This document shows, piece after piece, positions 8,331 to 15,394 of a stretch of 24,318 nt of DNA; the first letter of the stretch is position 1; the number at the start of each line of letters is the position of its first letter. Under the pieces are notes generated by a model. That model saw only the letters and a list, made by a program, of their open reading frames with translations. It searched no databases and had not been told where the DNA came from. Both the position numbers and the translations under genes were made by a program. This DNA comes from a virus. Where the stretch lies: positions 1 to 24,318 of IMG/VR virus record IMGVR_UViG_3300031565_004156. One strand, given 5' to 3'.

Positions 8331-8999
8331 CTAGGTCACCTTTCTGACCGACGCCAGGTTCACATATCCCTGCGCCTTCGCCTCGAAGTCGGCCGCCCGT
8401 TTCCCCTCGGCGTCGGAATCAGCGTCATGCTCTGCGAGTTTGCGGCAGGCTATGTAGACCACGCCCGGAGCGTACTCCGCACTAATCCCGCAGGCAGAAG
8501 CAGTCGCCGGCATCAGGTCCGGGACCGCCGGACCCCACAGCAATACCGAGCCCGCAGTTGCCGACATATCTGGCGGATAGAAGCCGATCCGGGTGCTGTC
8601 CTTCGTGTACCAGCGGTGCTTCTCCGGCGCGGTTCCTGTCGTCGCTTCCGAGTCTCGTATCCAGGTCGGACCCTCGCGCAAGTTCAATGCTCGCTCCGTC
8701 GTCCGCTCGATGATATTCCAGGCGGTGTCGGCCTTTGCGTATCGCAGGTGCGCGACCTTATCAACGCGGTACATGCCCGTAGGCACCGTAAGCAGTGCCT
8801 CATTGCCGCCAGTCGCATCCGGCCGGGAGCGCCGCGCCGACCCGATGACACAATCCGTCCGCAGGGCGAACTCCTGCACGGCTTCCTGTAGCGCCGTGTT
8901 GACGAAGGTGACAGTGAAGTCCGCACCGCCCGAGGCCTCGCCATAGGCGTCATAGGTGCGCGTCCGAAGTGCCGTCTTAGTGAGGGCTGTTAACGCCAT
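8331..8999 (-). CDS. Neck / head-tail adaptor-like protein, first copy
   Basis: 222 residues. The ATG at 8999 has GGAG with 7 nt spacing and lies 23 bases inside the end of the 71-aa gene. The N-terminal segment has DFTVTFVNTALQEAVQEFA (28-46), typical of the first helices of adaptors that start with 'W.d..l...iN.A..e'. The middle has EKHRWYTKDSTRIGFYPPDM (126-145) and SATAGSVLLWGPAVPDLM (146-163), which lines up with RWYIEDQRNLGLFP and ATAGSSIYVYGP of the next gene. The C-terminal part is helical (GVVYIACRKLAEHDADSD). Context and shape support a portal-adjacent adaptor; no direct family match can be confirmed here. Confidence 0.6.
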   Translation of the reverse strand: MALTALTKTALRTRTYDAYGEASGGADFTVTFVNTALQEAVQEFALRTDCVIGSARRSRPDATGGNEALLTVPTGMYRVDKVAHLRYAKADTAWNIIERTTERALNLREGPTWIRDSEATTGTAPEKHRWYTKDSTRIGFYPPDMSATAGSVLLWGPAVPDLMPATASACGISAEYAPGVVYIACRKLAEHDADSDAEGKRAADFEAKAQGYVNLASVRKVT

Positions 9000-9192
9000 T
9001 GCGGGACTCCTTTAACTTGTCCCAAATGCGACCATAGGTCGCCTGTTCCTTGGCATTGAGATTTGACCAACGACTCCCCTGGCAGATTTTTGCGAACACT
9101 CGGTCCTCTGACTTCGAGAATTTCGTCAACCCAACGATACGACTGCCCTCAACACGCGGCATGTCATCCAGTGGCAGCGGCAGGTACCGCAT
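8977..9192 (-). CDS. Small hypothetical protein (71 aa)
   Basis: 71 residues. The ATG at 9192 shares its last base with the TAA of the Cys-rich 50-aa gene (TAATG), and the 3' end overlaps the first adaptor gene by 23 bases, so the frame is held on both sides by coupling. The N-terminus is MRYLPLPLDDMPRVEGSRIV and the rest is a Lys/Glu-rich helical segment (KFSKSEDRVFAKICQGSRW, then NLNAKEQATYGRIWDKLKE). A folded helical domain is likely. I do not recognise the family; position suggests an assembly or structural accessory protein. Confidence 0.65.
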   Translation of the reverse strand: MRYLPLPLDDMPRVEGSRIVGLTKFSKSEDRVFAKICQGSRWSNLNAKEQATYGRIWDKLKESRNGVNSPH

Positions 9193-9344
9193 TACTCATC
9201 CTCGTCTTTGCAACTCGGGCGCGTGCAAATCAACACCCCTCGCTGCATCACCATCTGATCCTTGGGCCAGCGCCGCCGACATATCCCGCAGATGTTCTCC
9301 CAGGCCTTCAACGGGCCGTTGCTTCCATAAGGTGATTTAGGCAT
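9192..9344 (-). CDS. 50-aa Cys-rich (zinc-ribbon-like) protein
   Basis: ATG at 9344 lies eight bases inside the end of the 138-aa gene; TAA at 9192-9194 overlaps the next ATG by one base. The 50 residues start MPKSPYGSNGPLKAWENICG and carry four cysteines as Cys19-x2-Cys22 (CGIC) and Cys40-x4-Cys45 (CTRPSC), 17 residues apart, with basic and hydrophobic residues between them (RRRWPKD, GVLI). Two such Cys pairs with a 'W.. / G.LIC' core are typical of very small phage zinc-ribbon proteins of unknown role found among structural genes. The frame fills exactly the space left between its two neighbours, which is the best evidence that it is real. The role is not known. Confidence 0.75.
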   Translation of the reverse strand: MPKSPYGSNGPLKAWENICGICRRRWPKDQMVMQRGVLICTRPSCKDEDE

Positions 9345-9753
9345 CTTCGTCCCCCGTCAGGGTCAGCCCCATCGTAAATCGGGTCGCATTGCCGTTGATG
9401 GTATAGACTGCCCGAATGAAAGGCGGCATGAAGTCTATGTACCGCTTCGCCTGTCCCGCGGTTTTGAGGGTGAAGTCCACCTGACCTGCTATCGGGCTGC
9501 GCCATGAGGTCGCGCCGGTTGACCAACACTTTACTACGGTGTACTGAGCCGTTGCGTCTGTTGGAGCGCCCTGGACCTTCACGGATAGGGCTGCGCCCGT
9601 CGCGGTGCCGCCGTTCGCGATGTAGAGGGAGACAATCCCTTTCTTCAGGCCGTACCGATTCTCCCACGAGTCCGAGTAGAACGTCTCACCCCCCGTCGAT
9701 GCGGCTGTGTAGAGGGCGTACTCCAAGAGGTCATGCTTGATCGTCTTTGGCAT
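9337..9753 (-). CDS. Beta-rich hypothetical virion protein (138 aa)
   Basis: 138 residues. The ATG at 9753 lies within the last 23 bases of the glycosyltransferase gene and has AGGAG 9 bases upstream (TAGGAGTGGAAAGCG). The sequence is a run of short strands: GGETFYSDSWENRYG, IVSLYIANGGTATGAALSVK, DATAQYTVVKCW, QVDFTLKTAGQAKRYIDFMP, IRAVYTINGNATRFTMGLTL. This looks like a small beta sandwich; proteins of this size and style between capsid and neck genes in other phages are often minor capsid, decoration or head-completion proteins. It has many Thr and Ser residues, so it could also be a substrate for the sugar cassette just upstream, which is speculation. No recognised family. Confidence 0.65.
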   Translation of the reverse strand: MPKTIKHDLLEYALYTAASTGGETFYSDSWENRYGLKKGIVSLYIANGGTATGAALSVKVQGAPTDATAQYTVVKCWSTGATSWRSPIAGQVDFTLKTAGQAKRYIDFMPPFIRAVYTINGNATRFTMGLTLTGDEDA

Positions 9754-12739
9754 CGCTTTCCACTCCTAGCCATCGAACACCGCACGCCTCCAACACGGCA
9801 TCGACTTGGTGACCTATGGTCATGTTTTCCCAAATCCACTCGCAACCGCGAGCGGCCTTCTCTTCGCGCTCCTCTTCGTGTTCCAGGTAGTACGTGAGGC
9901 TCTCGAACAACTCATCTTCGCCGTGCCCAACCCCGAACGTGCCGTCTGGGAAGGGGTGACCCTCCGGCAACCCCTCCGTCAGCACGAACGTTCCCGCCGC
10001 CATCCCCTCGGCAAGGCGCGACTCCACGTTGGGTTCGTCGGCAATGTGCAGGTTCAGCAGAATCCGGCACCTATGCACGAAGTCCGCCAGAACCGCCGGG
10101 TCGTAGGCATTGATGATCCCGACCTTCTGCTTGCCCGCCTCTTCTAGCCGCTCATTCAGACGATCCAGAATCCCCTTCCGGCGGTCGTTGATGACCCCGT
10201 AGAAGCCCACGTCGAACGACTTCTCCTTGGGTTGAGACTTATGCCAATGTCTCCGCGCTCCCCCGGCATAGACGCAGCGCACGTTCTTTGCACCCATGTC
10301 CTTGACGACCCGGACCATGTTGGGCGACGACACCACAATCCAGTCCGGTTTGCCGATGTGCGGTTCCAGCTTGCTCCTCACCGCCTTGGCGTGTTCGCTG
10401 TCGCCCTCAAGGTGCTCCGTGTGCCAGAGGATACGGACCTGTGGCTTCTTCGGGCGAGGAACGTTCAATATCTGCATCGACCCCGAACAGAGGAGCATGA
10501 TGTCCGCCTGCTCCGGCGTCCCCGGCGAAAACCCCATCGTGTCCGCCGCCTCCGAGACCGCCATCTCAAAGCGCCACGGCGCACCGTCCGGTGCGGGAAT
10601 GGCAATCGTCGGATGAGTCATGATGAGCGAGATGTCCTTCATCATGCCCTCGAAGCTCAATTTGTCGGCAATCCAGGCTCGATACTCCTGCCGATCATCG
10701 GCGGTTGGTTCATCCTGAAGCATCAACGCCGCTTCCTCAGTGGTGCGGAATATCCACTGGTCGTCGTAGAAGTCACGACTGGAGCGCCAGCAGTGAATCA
10801 CGGGCTTCAAGCCGCACGCCATCGCCTCAGCCAGGGCATAGTGGAAGCTCTCTTCGCGGCTCGCCGAGAAGAAGTAGTCCTTGTCGGCATACCAGGCGCA
10901 GAGATCGTTCGTCCACGGATAGAACTTCACGCAGTCCCGCAACCCCAACTCGTCTATCATCTGCTGAATGTACTGCCACTCCCGGCTTTCTTGAACATCC
11001 CCGGCGACATGCAGTTCCAGGTCATCCCTCGTTGCGCGTGCCTCGTACAGCGCCATGAGCGCGAGCGGAATGTTCTTCTTGTGGTTGATGTAGCCGGCCA
11101 TCGCGATCTTGTTGCCAGTCTTACCCTCGGACACAACCCACTTCGACACATCCACGCCGCCGGGGATGAGGTGGACCGAACACATATCCCTCAACCGAGG
11201 CACCTGCTGGAGCGCCATGTCGAGCAGGTACTTCGCCACGAAGATCACGTGGTCTACGCGCTCCCAGTTCACTTGCGGCAGGTATCCAGAATGGAGTTCG
11301 TATCCATGCACCCGTACCACCATCCGGCATTGCCGGGGGAGTTTCGTCGCCGCCACAAGGAGCGGACCAGCCCACTCGAACCAGCACACATCCGGTCCCC
11401 ACTCCATAACCCGCGGCACATCCTCCACGTTGTCGCAAATCGCTATCTGGTACCGCTTCTTCCAGAGGTCCAGAATCGGGTCAATGAACTTCCGGTCGTT
11501 CCGGTCGATGAAGACGGCGATCCGGCGGGTCGGTGGGTAGATGGGCACCGCCGTCTTGTGGACGGCATCAATACTGCCATCGGGCGCACCCGTCTCGTGC
11601 GCTTGCTTCAGAGCCGCGTTAGCCTCTTCGAGGTTGCCCTTTGCTACCCATGCCTGCGCCATCCTCAGCCACGGCAACCAGGAGTGCGTAGCGCCCTCAG
11701 TAAAGTGCGGGTCCATCTTGAGGGGTCGGCGCGCCGCCACCCCATACCACCAGATGGCCTCGTCGTAGCGGTGCATCTCGAAGGAGATGTCCCCGAGGAT
11801 AGCGTAGAGTTCTGCCCGTTCCCAGTTGTCCACGATATGGGTGTGAGCGACCTCCTTCGCCTTCTGGAGGTCCTCGTCCGTGCGGTTCTTCAGGGAGAGC
11901 AGCGCCCGACAGTAGAACACCGCGGCCTGGTATTGTTCGTGTGGGAAATTGCCCTTGGCGGCGAGGTACTTCTCGTAGATGGCCGCCGCCTCCGGGTATC
12001 GCTTCGCGTCGTTGAGCGTCCCCGCCGCGTAGAACATACTCCTGGTGTCGGACGGGTCTTTCTCGTACCGCGGCATGAGCCACTTCTCCGCCATCCGAAC
12101 CCGTTGCTCCGCCCGCTGCGCCCGCTCCGCCTCCGGTCGGTAACGGCGAGAGTGGAATATCGCCAGGTCCTGCGGCCCCGTTGCTCCCTGCTTGACGTTG
12201 ATGCAGAAGTTGTGCATCGGCGCATCAAAGCGAACGTGCCTGCGGTAGAGTCGCTCGCCGAGGAACCAACTCGTGAAGACTCCATCGTTGTCCAGCATCA
12301 CGAGGGGTATGGCGATAAGGTCCAACTCGGGTTGCACGGAGTTCAGAACGCTCCGAAGCATCTGGTGCGGCATGAATGTCCGGTCAGTCCACCGTCCACC
12401 CTCCCCCGGCATCTGCACCGTCATGCGCTCGGGCATCACTTCGTCGGCGTCGAGCTGGAGAATCCACTCCGAAGTGACCTGTTCGATAGCGACATTGCGC
12501 GCCTCGGCGAACCCGACCTCTTCCACGGAAAGCCCGTCGATGACCTTCCACTTCTCGCCGGACGCGTCCCAGGCTTTCAGCCACTCCTCGACGACCCGCT
12601 TCGTGTTGTCCGTCGTCGTCGGGTCTATCCCGATCACTATTTCGTTGACAAGGTTCCGCACACTCTCCATCGAGTGTATGATCGACTGCACCTCGTTGCG
12701 AGCGATCATACATAAAGCCAACGCCTTACCCCCACTCAT
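9731..12739 (-). CDS. Multimodular glycosyltransferase: GT2-TPR + GT-B (GT4-like) + third GT-like module
   Basis: 1002 residues, starting at the ATG that overlaps the preceding TGA (ATGA, 12736-12739); an in-frame ATG 18 bp further upstream is less likely. Residues 5-225 are a GT2-type domain: LCMIARNE, NEIVIGIDPTTTDNT, FAEARN, and the DxD metal/nucleotide-sugar site WILQLDADE (92-100). Residues about 235-385 are TPR-like helices (KRYPEAAAIYEKYLA, HRYDEAIWWYGVAARRP). Residues about 405-705 are a GT-B domain of GT4 type: HLIPGGVDVSKW (523-534), AMAGYINHKKNIPLALMAL, and the EESFHYALAEAMACGLKPV (629-647) E-x7-E-type donor site. Residues about 715-985 form a third Rossmann-like unit with FDVGFYGVINDRRKG and EPNVESRLAEGMAAGTFVL (902-920), like a CgeB/GT4 C-terminal half. 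GT2-TPR enzymes include the peptide S-glycosyltransferase SunS. The acceptor here is unknown; virion protein or host glycan are both possible. Confidence 0.85.
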   Translation of the reverse strand: MSGGKALALCMIARNEVQSIIHSMESVRNLVNEIVIGIDPTTTDNTKRVVEEWLKAWDASGEKWKVIDGLSVEEVGFAEARNVAIEQVTSEWILQLDADEVMPERMTVQMPGEGGRWTDRTFMPHQMLRSVLNSVQPELDLIAIPLVMLDNDGVFTSWFLGERLYRRHVRFDAPMHNFCINVKQGATGPQDLAIFHSRRYRPEAERAQRAEQRVRMAEKWLMPRYEKDPSDTRSMFYAAGTLNDAKRYPEAAAIYEKYLAAKGNFPHEQYQAAVFYCRALLSLKNRTDEDLQKAKEVAHTHIVDNWERAELYAILGDISFEMHRYDEAIWWYGVAARRPLKMDPHFTEGATHSWLPWLRMAQAWVAKGNLEEANAALKQAHETGAPDGSIDAVHKTAVPIYPPTRRIAVFIDRNDRKFIDPILDLWKKRYQIAICDNVEDVPRVMEWGPDVCWFEWAGPLLVAATKLPRQCRMVVRVHGYELHSGYLPQVNWERVDHVIFVAKYLLDMALQQVPRLRDMCSVHLIPGGVDVSKWVVSEGKTGNKIAMAGYINHKKNIPLALMALYEARATRDDLELHVAGDVQESREWQYIQQMIDELGLRDCVKFYPWTNDLCAWYADKDYFFSASREESFHYALAEAMACGLKPVIHCWRSSRDFYDDQWIFRTTEEAALMLQDEPTADDRQEYRAWIADKLSFEGMMKDISLIMTHPTIAIPAPDGAPWRFEMAVSEAADTMGFSPGTPEQADIMLLCSGSMQILNVPRPKKPQVRILWHTEHLEGDSEHAKAVRSKLEPHIGKPDWIVVSSPNMVRVVKDMGAKNVRCVYAGGARRHWHKSQPKEKSFDVGFYGVINDRRKGILDRLNERLEEAGKQKVGIINAYDPAVLADFVHRCRILLNLHIADEPNVESRLAEGMAAGTFVLTEGLPEGHPFPDGTFGVGHGEDELFESLTYYLEHEEEREEKAARGCEWIWENMTIGHQVDAVLEACGVRWLGVESDAKDDQA

Positions 12740-13314
12740 TGCCCCACCGCCTCCCATTCCTGTGTATTGATCTGTAGCCGGTGAACCTCAACCTGCGCCG
12801 ACCACTGGCCCCATCCCCAAGCGAGTCGTACCTCCTGCCACTGTGTTCTTGCGTTGGGCGGCCACGAACCCATCAGCATCAATAGTTTGATCGCCGCCAC
12901 ACGGTCACCGCGAGGGAAACGCATCATACAAAGATCGTACCCGTCGCGCCACGAAAGCCACTGATGCACCGGCGGCTTCTCCGGCATGAAGTACAGGTCA
13001 ACCGCCTCGGATTCAACCGAAGGCACCGCGATCATGCCCTTGGCGGACACCCGATGCAACTCTTTCATCGCCAGGTCGGGCCTATCCAGATGTTCGAGCA
13101 GATGGTTGCAATATACGAAGTCCAATTGACCATCCTCGAAGGGCAAATCCATGATGTCGCCCTCTATCAACATCTGATTGATGCACTCAATGCCTCCCGT
13201 TCGGTGGGGTGTCTCCCCCAGGAACTTCTCGACCAGGATGTTTGCGAAAGGAACGGGTGCGCCCCCGCTGCCGATGTCCGCTATCCACGGGCGCGGGACA
13301 CCATCAAGTTGCAT
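12736..13314 (-). CDS. SAM-dependent methyltransferase-like protein, second copy
   Basis: 192 residues from an ATG at 13314 with GGGAGG five bases upstream, overlapping the end of the first methyltransferase gene by 11 bases and ending in ATGA with the glycosyltransferase gene. PRPWIADIGSGGAPV (7-21) is the SAM-binding glycine loop; IMDLPFEDGQLDFVYCNHLL followed by EHL is the class I 'acidic loop then xxxxHxLEH' signature. GMIAVPSVESEAVDL follows as the next strand. It lacks the N- and C-terminal extensions of larger enzymes and is a little short for the fold. It aligns along its length with the gene just upstream. A sugar O- or N-methyltransferase is the natural guess beside a glycosyltransferase, but the substrate cannot be read from sequence. 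Confidence 0.75.
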   Translation of the reverse strand: MQLDGVPRPWIADIGSGGAPVPFANILVEKFLGETPHRTGGIECINQMLIEGDIMDLPFEDGQLDFVYCNHLLEHLDRPDLAMKELHRVSAKGMIAVPSVESEAVDLYFMPEKPPVHQWLSWRDGYDLCMMRFPRGDRVAAIKLLMLMGSWPPNARTQWQEVRLAWGWGQWSAQVEVHRLQINTQEWEAVGQ

Positions 13315-13990
13315 CCCTACCTCCCGTCCCAAACCCCGCGAGGTCCCATACCCATCCGGCCTCCAGATCGAACAACTCCTCGGGATTGTCGCCTGGATCG
13401 ATCTCGACTATCACAGCATGAAGGCCGCTCTTGAACCTATCCGCCTCGGGACCCCAGTGCATCCGAATCTCAACATAGGCATCTATCGCGTTCACCTTGT
13501 CCAGGTGCATATGCTCGACCAGCTTCTTCACACCATCCGGGTCAAGCGTGTCGTAGCGCATGAAGACTAGTGTTGCGGAATCCCGCCAGCACACCCACTT
13601 ATGTGACTTGAGTTTTTCCTTCCAAGCGACCTTGAAGAGCACTTCCTGGCGTATGTGTGGAACCACAACTGTTCCCGAGATACCCACGCGGTTCAGTTCG
13701 CTCAGTCCCGTAAGTGGATGCTCGACGTGTTCCAGTACGTGCGAACAGTAGATGTAGTCTATGCTCTTATCAAGGAACGGAAGCGCCTCTACGTCGGCTT
13801 CAATGAAGCGCCGGTTACCGATTATCAGAGGCATGTACTCGTCGTCGCCAGCCGGGATGCACTTCTTCATTCTCCGGTGCATCGTTTGGCCCGGATACTT
13901 GTCCACGATGATGTTGGCTAAAGCGAACGGGTCGTTCCCTCCGCCTACGTCCACGATCCACGGTTTCGGTAATCCTTCCAACTCTTTCAC
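13304..13990 (-). CDS. SAM-dependent methyltransferase-like protein, first copy
   Basis: 228 residues if started at the GTG at 13990, which has GGGAGG four bases upstream. An ATG at 14032 would extend it by 14 residues but lies inside an inverted repeat and adds Gly/Pro/His-rich sequence with no counterpart in the paralogue, so I prefer the GTG. LPKPWIVDVGGGNDPFALAN (7-26) is the SAM loop; FIEADVEALPFLDKSIDYIY then CSHVLEHVEHP is the class I Methyltransf_11-like signature; ISGTVVVPHIRQ is the following strand. The middle segment HKWVCWRDSATLVFM corresponds to HQWLSWRDGYDLCMM in the next gene. Probably modifies a sugar or a surface/virion component together with the downstream glycosyltransferase; this is inferred from neighbours. 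Confidence 0.78.
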   Translation of the reverse strand: MKELEGLPKPWIVDVGGGNDPFALANIIVDKYPGQTMHRRMKKCIPAGDDEYMPLIIGNRRFIEADVEALPFLDKSIDYIYCSHVLEHVEHPLTGLSELNRVGISGTVVVPHIRQEVLFKVAWKEKLKSHKWVCWRDSATLVFMRYDTLDPDGVKKLVEHMHLDKVNAIDAYVEIRMHWGPEADRFKSGLHAVIVEIDPGDNPEELFDLEAGWVWDLAGFGTGGRDAT

Positions 13991-13994
13991 GTTG

Positions 13995-14000
13995 CCTCCC
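13995..14000 (-). promoter_or_regulatory. Ribosome binding site deciding the GTG start of methyltransferase 1
   Basis: GGGAGG on the minus strand, four bases before a GTG codon at 13990. It favours this start over the ATG at 14032, which lies within the upstream hairpin and has no Shine-Dalgarno sequence of similar strength. Confidence 0.6.
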
Positions 14001-14008
14001 TTGTGAGG

Positions 14009-14032
14009 GTGGGGGGCCTTGCGACCCCCCAC
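14009..14032 (-). promoter_or_regulatory. GC-rich hairpin between beta-helix gene and methyltransferase gene
   Basis: An 8-bp perfect stem, GTGGGGGG with CCCCCCAC, encloses an 8-base loop. It sits between the stop of the beta-helix gene and the ribosome binding site of the first methyltransferase. No run of T follows on the minus strand, so it is not a canonical intrinsic terminator. It may protect or attenuate the transcript, or limit access to the next start. Confidence 0.6.
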
Positions 14033-14041
14033 ACATTCCCC

Positions 14042-15394
14042 TTACGCTACGGAGTCCACGTTGCTGCCAGCCATCAACGGTCGCCATCGACAAACGTAGT
14101 CGAGGTAGCCGGTGCCGACGTTATCGCCGTGGGTGTACTCAGAGATCGAGCCTTCGCGCACGACCTTATACATGGCGGTTGCGTTCAGACCAGTCTGGTG
14201 GAACGCTCCATGCACGGCCTGACCAGCATCGATGTCTGTGGCAGTGAGCTTGGCTACAAAGAGGCCGGTAGCTCCAGTCACACCCACCGAAATGGTAGCG
14301 GTGTCTCCCAGAAGGGTCGTCGTGCAGATGCCATAGACCTGGCACTCCACAAGGCCCTTAACGTGGAAGATCGGGTACGGGTCCTTGGTGCCAGCGTCAT
14401 TGCCGCGGCCGTTGGCGGTCTCGCCCTTGAACGCCGTGCAGTCGGCATAGGCAACCTGCCAACCCGATTCACCGCCCTCGAACGGGATACGGACACCCGC
14501 CTCGTCAGTCGAATCCGTCGCGGCAACGTAGTTCTCGATGCAGCCGCACAGTCCGGGGTCGATGGTGTCGTCCTTCGGCCCCGTGTATGCCGTGACGAAG
14601 CGGTTGAACTCAATCAAGCCGCCGGAGGCCACGGCGATGTAAACGCCGCGCCCCGCGGTCTTGTCGTCGTTCCTGCCGCGGTTGTTGGAGATGTAGATGT
14701 TGTGAGTCACGGTCCCCAGGACATTCACGCAGGCGGAACCGAAGTTCCCGCTGAAGGAGTTGCCCTGGATAACCGCGTCATCGCTGTCATGCACGGCGAT
14801 GCCGCTGCCAGCACCCACTACCGCGTTCTCCGCTATGAGGACGTTGCCAGTGACGGTCACTCGGTTTGCGGAAGCAACGTCGATACAGCGGATGAAGTCG
14901 TATGCGGTCGTCGAGAAGTTGAACTCGCAATTAGCAACGGTGCAGTCATCCCCGGTCACGAAGATGCCCTTCACGATTGCCGACACGCCAGCCACGAAGA
15001 CACAGTTCTCGATGGAACAGTCGTCTGCGGACATGGCGATAATCGACGTTGTGGCCGAGAGAGTGAAGGTCGGGCGGGCGCGGCCGGAACCAAGACCGAT
15101 GATCTTGACTCCCACAACGTCCACCACGCACGCAGTCGCACTCGCGATAGTCTCGGCGTGACCCTCCATGACGTAGATTACGTCACCGCTGGATGCGGTG
15201 CACATCCCAATAGCCTTGTCGAGGGTCGCGAATGCCCGCTTCGGGCTTCGCCCACCGTGATTGTCAGAACCCGATCCGCTGTCCACGAAGAAGACCTTTC
15301 CCGTGGACGGCACACCGGATGCACCGGCACCCGGCAGGACCGGCATTCCGGCGCTTGCGATTATGCTCTTGAAAGCCGTTATCCCGTTTCCCAT
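14042..15394 (-). CDS. Parallel beta-helix virion protein (tailspike- or decoration-like)
   Basis: 450 residues, ATG at 15394 with AAGGA nearby. Residues about 32-75 (GKVFFVDSGSGSDNHGG, FATLDKAIGMCTASSGDVIY) are the typical entry to a pectate-lyase-like right-handed beta-helix, followed by many short coils of the type DDCSIENCVFVAG, DDCTVANCEFNF, NRVTVTGNVLIAENA, DDAVIQGNSFSGN and HNIYISNNRG. From about residue 330 a different beta-rich domain begins, with DTATISVGVTGATGLFVAKL and TATDIDAG. Such helices occur in tailspikes and in head-surface proteins. Its place straight after the capsid gene, rather than after the nozzle, and the lack of a clear head-binding domain leave the location open. 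No Asp/Glu pair typical of a polysaccharide lyase could be assigned. Confidence 0.75.
   Translation of the reverse strand: MGNGITAFKSIIASAGMPVLPGAGASGVPSTGKVFFVDSGSGSDNHGGRSPKRAFATLDKAIGMCTASSGDVIYVMEGHAETIASATACVVDVVGVKIIGLGSGRARPTFTLSATTSIIAMSADDCSIENCVFVAGVSAIVKGIFVTGDDCTVANCEFNFSTTAYDFIRCIDVASANRVTVTGNVLIAENAVVGAGSGIAVHDSDDAVIQGNSFSGNFGSACVNVLGTVTHNIYISNNRGRNDDKTAGRGVYIAVASGGLIEFNRFVTAYTGPKDDTIDPGLCGCIENYVAATDSTDEAGVRIPFEGGESGWQVAYADCTAFKGETANGRGNDAGTKDPYPIFHVKGLVECQVYGICTTTLLGDTATISVGVTGATGLFVAKLTATDIDAGQAVHGAFHQTGLNATAMYKVVREGSISEYTHGDNVGTGYLDYVCRWRPLMAGSNVDSVA

Noticed and set aside
10232-12715. 827-codon open frame on the plus strand opposite the glycosyltransferase gene
   Set aside because: The minus strand carries clear glycosyltransferase motifs over the same DNA. 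The plus translation is rich in Arg, His, Leu, Val and Pro without domain signatures, as expected of an antisense shadow in GC-rich sequence.
9731-12739. DNA base glucosyltransferase (T4-like)
   Set aside because: The GT2-TPR plus GT4 layout is unlike T4 alpha/beta-glucosyltransferases, and no base-hydroxymethylation gene is in the window.
13304-13990. DNA methyltransferase
   Set aside because: No DPPY/NPPY or PC catalytic motif; the xxxxHxLEH signature points to small-molecule or sugar type class I enzymes.
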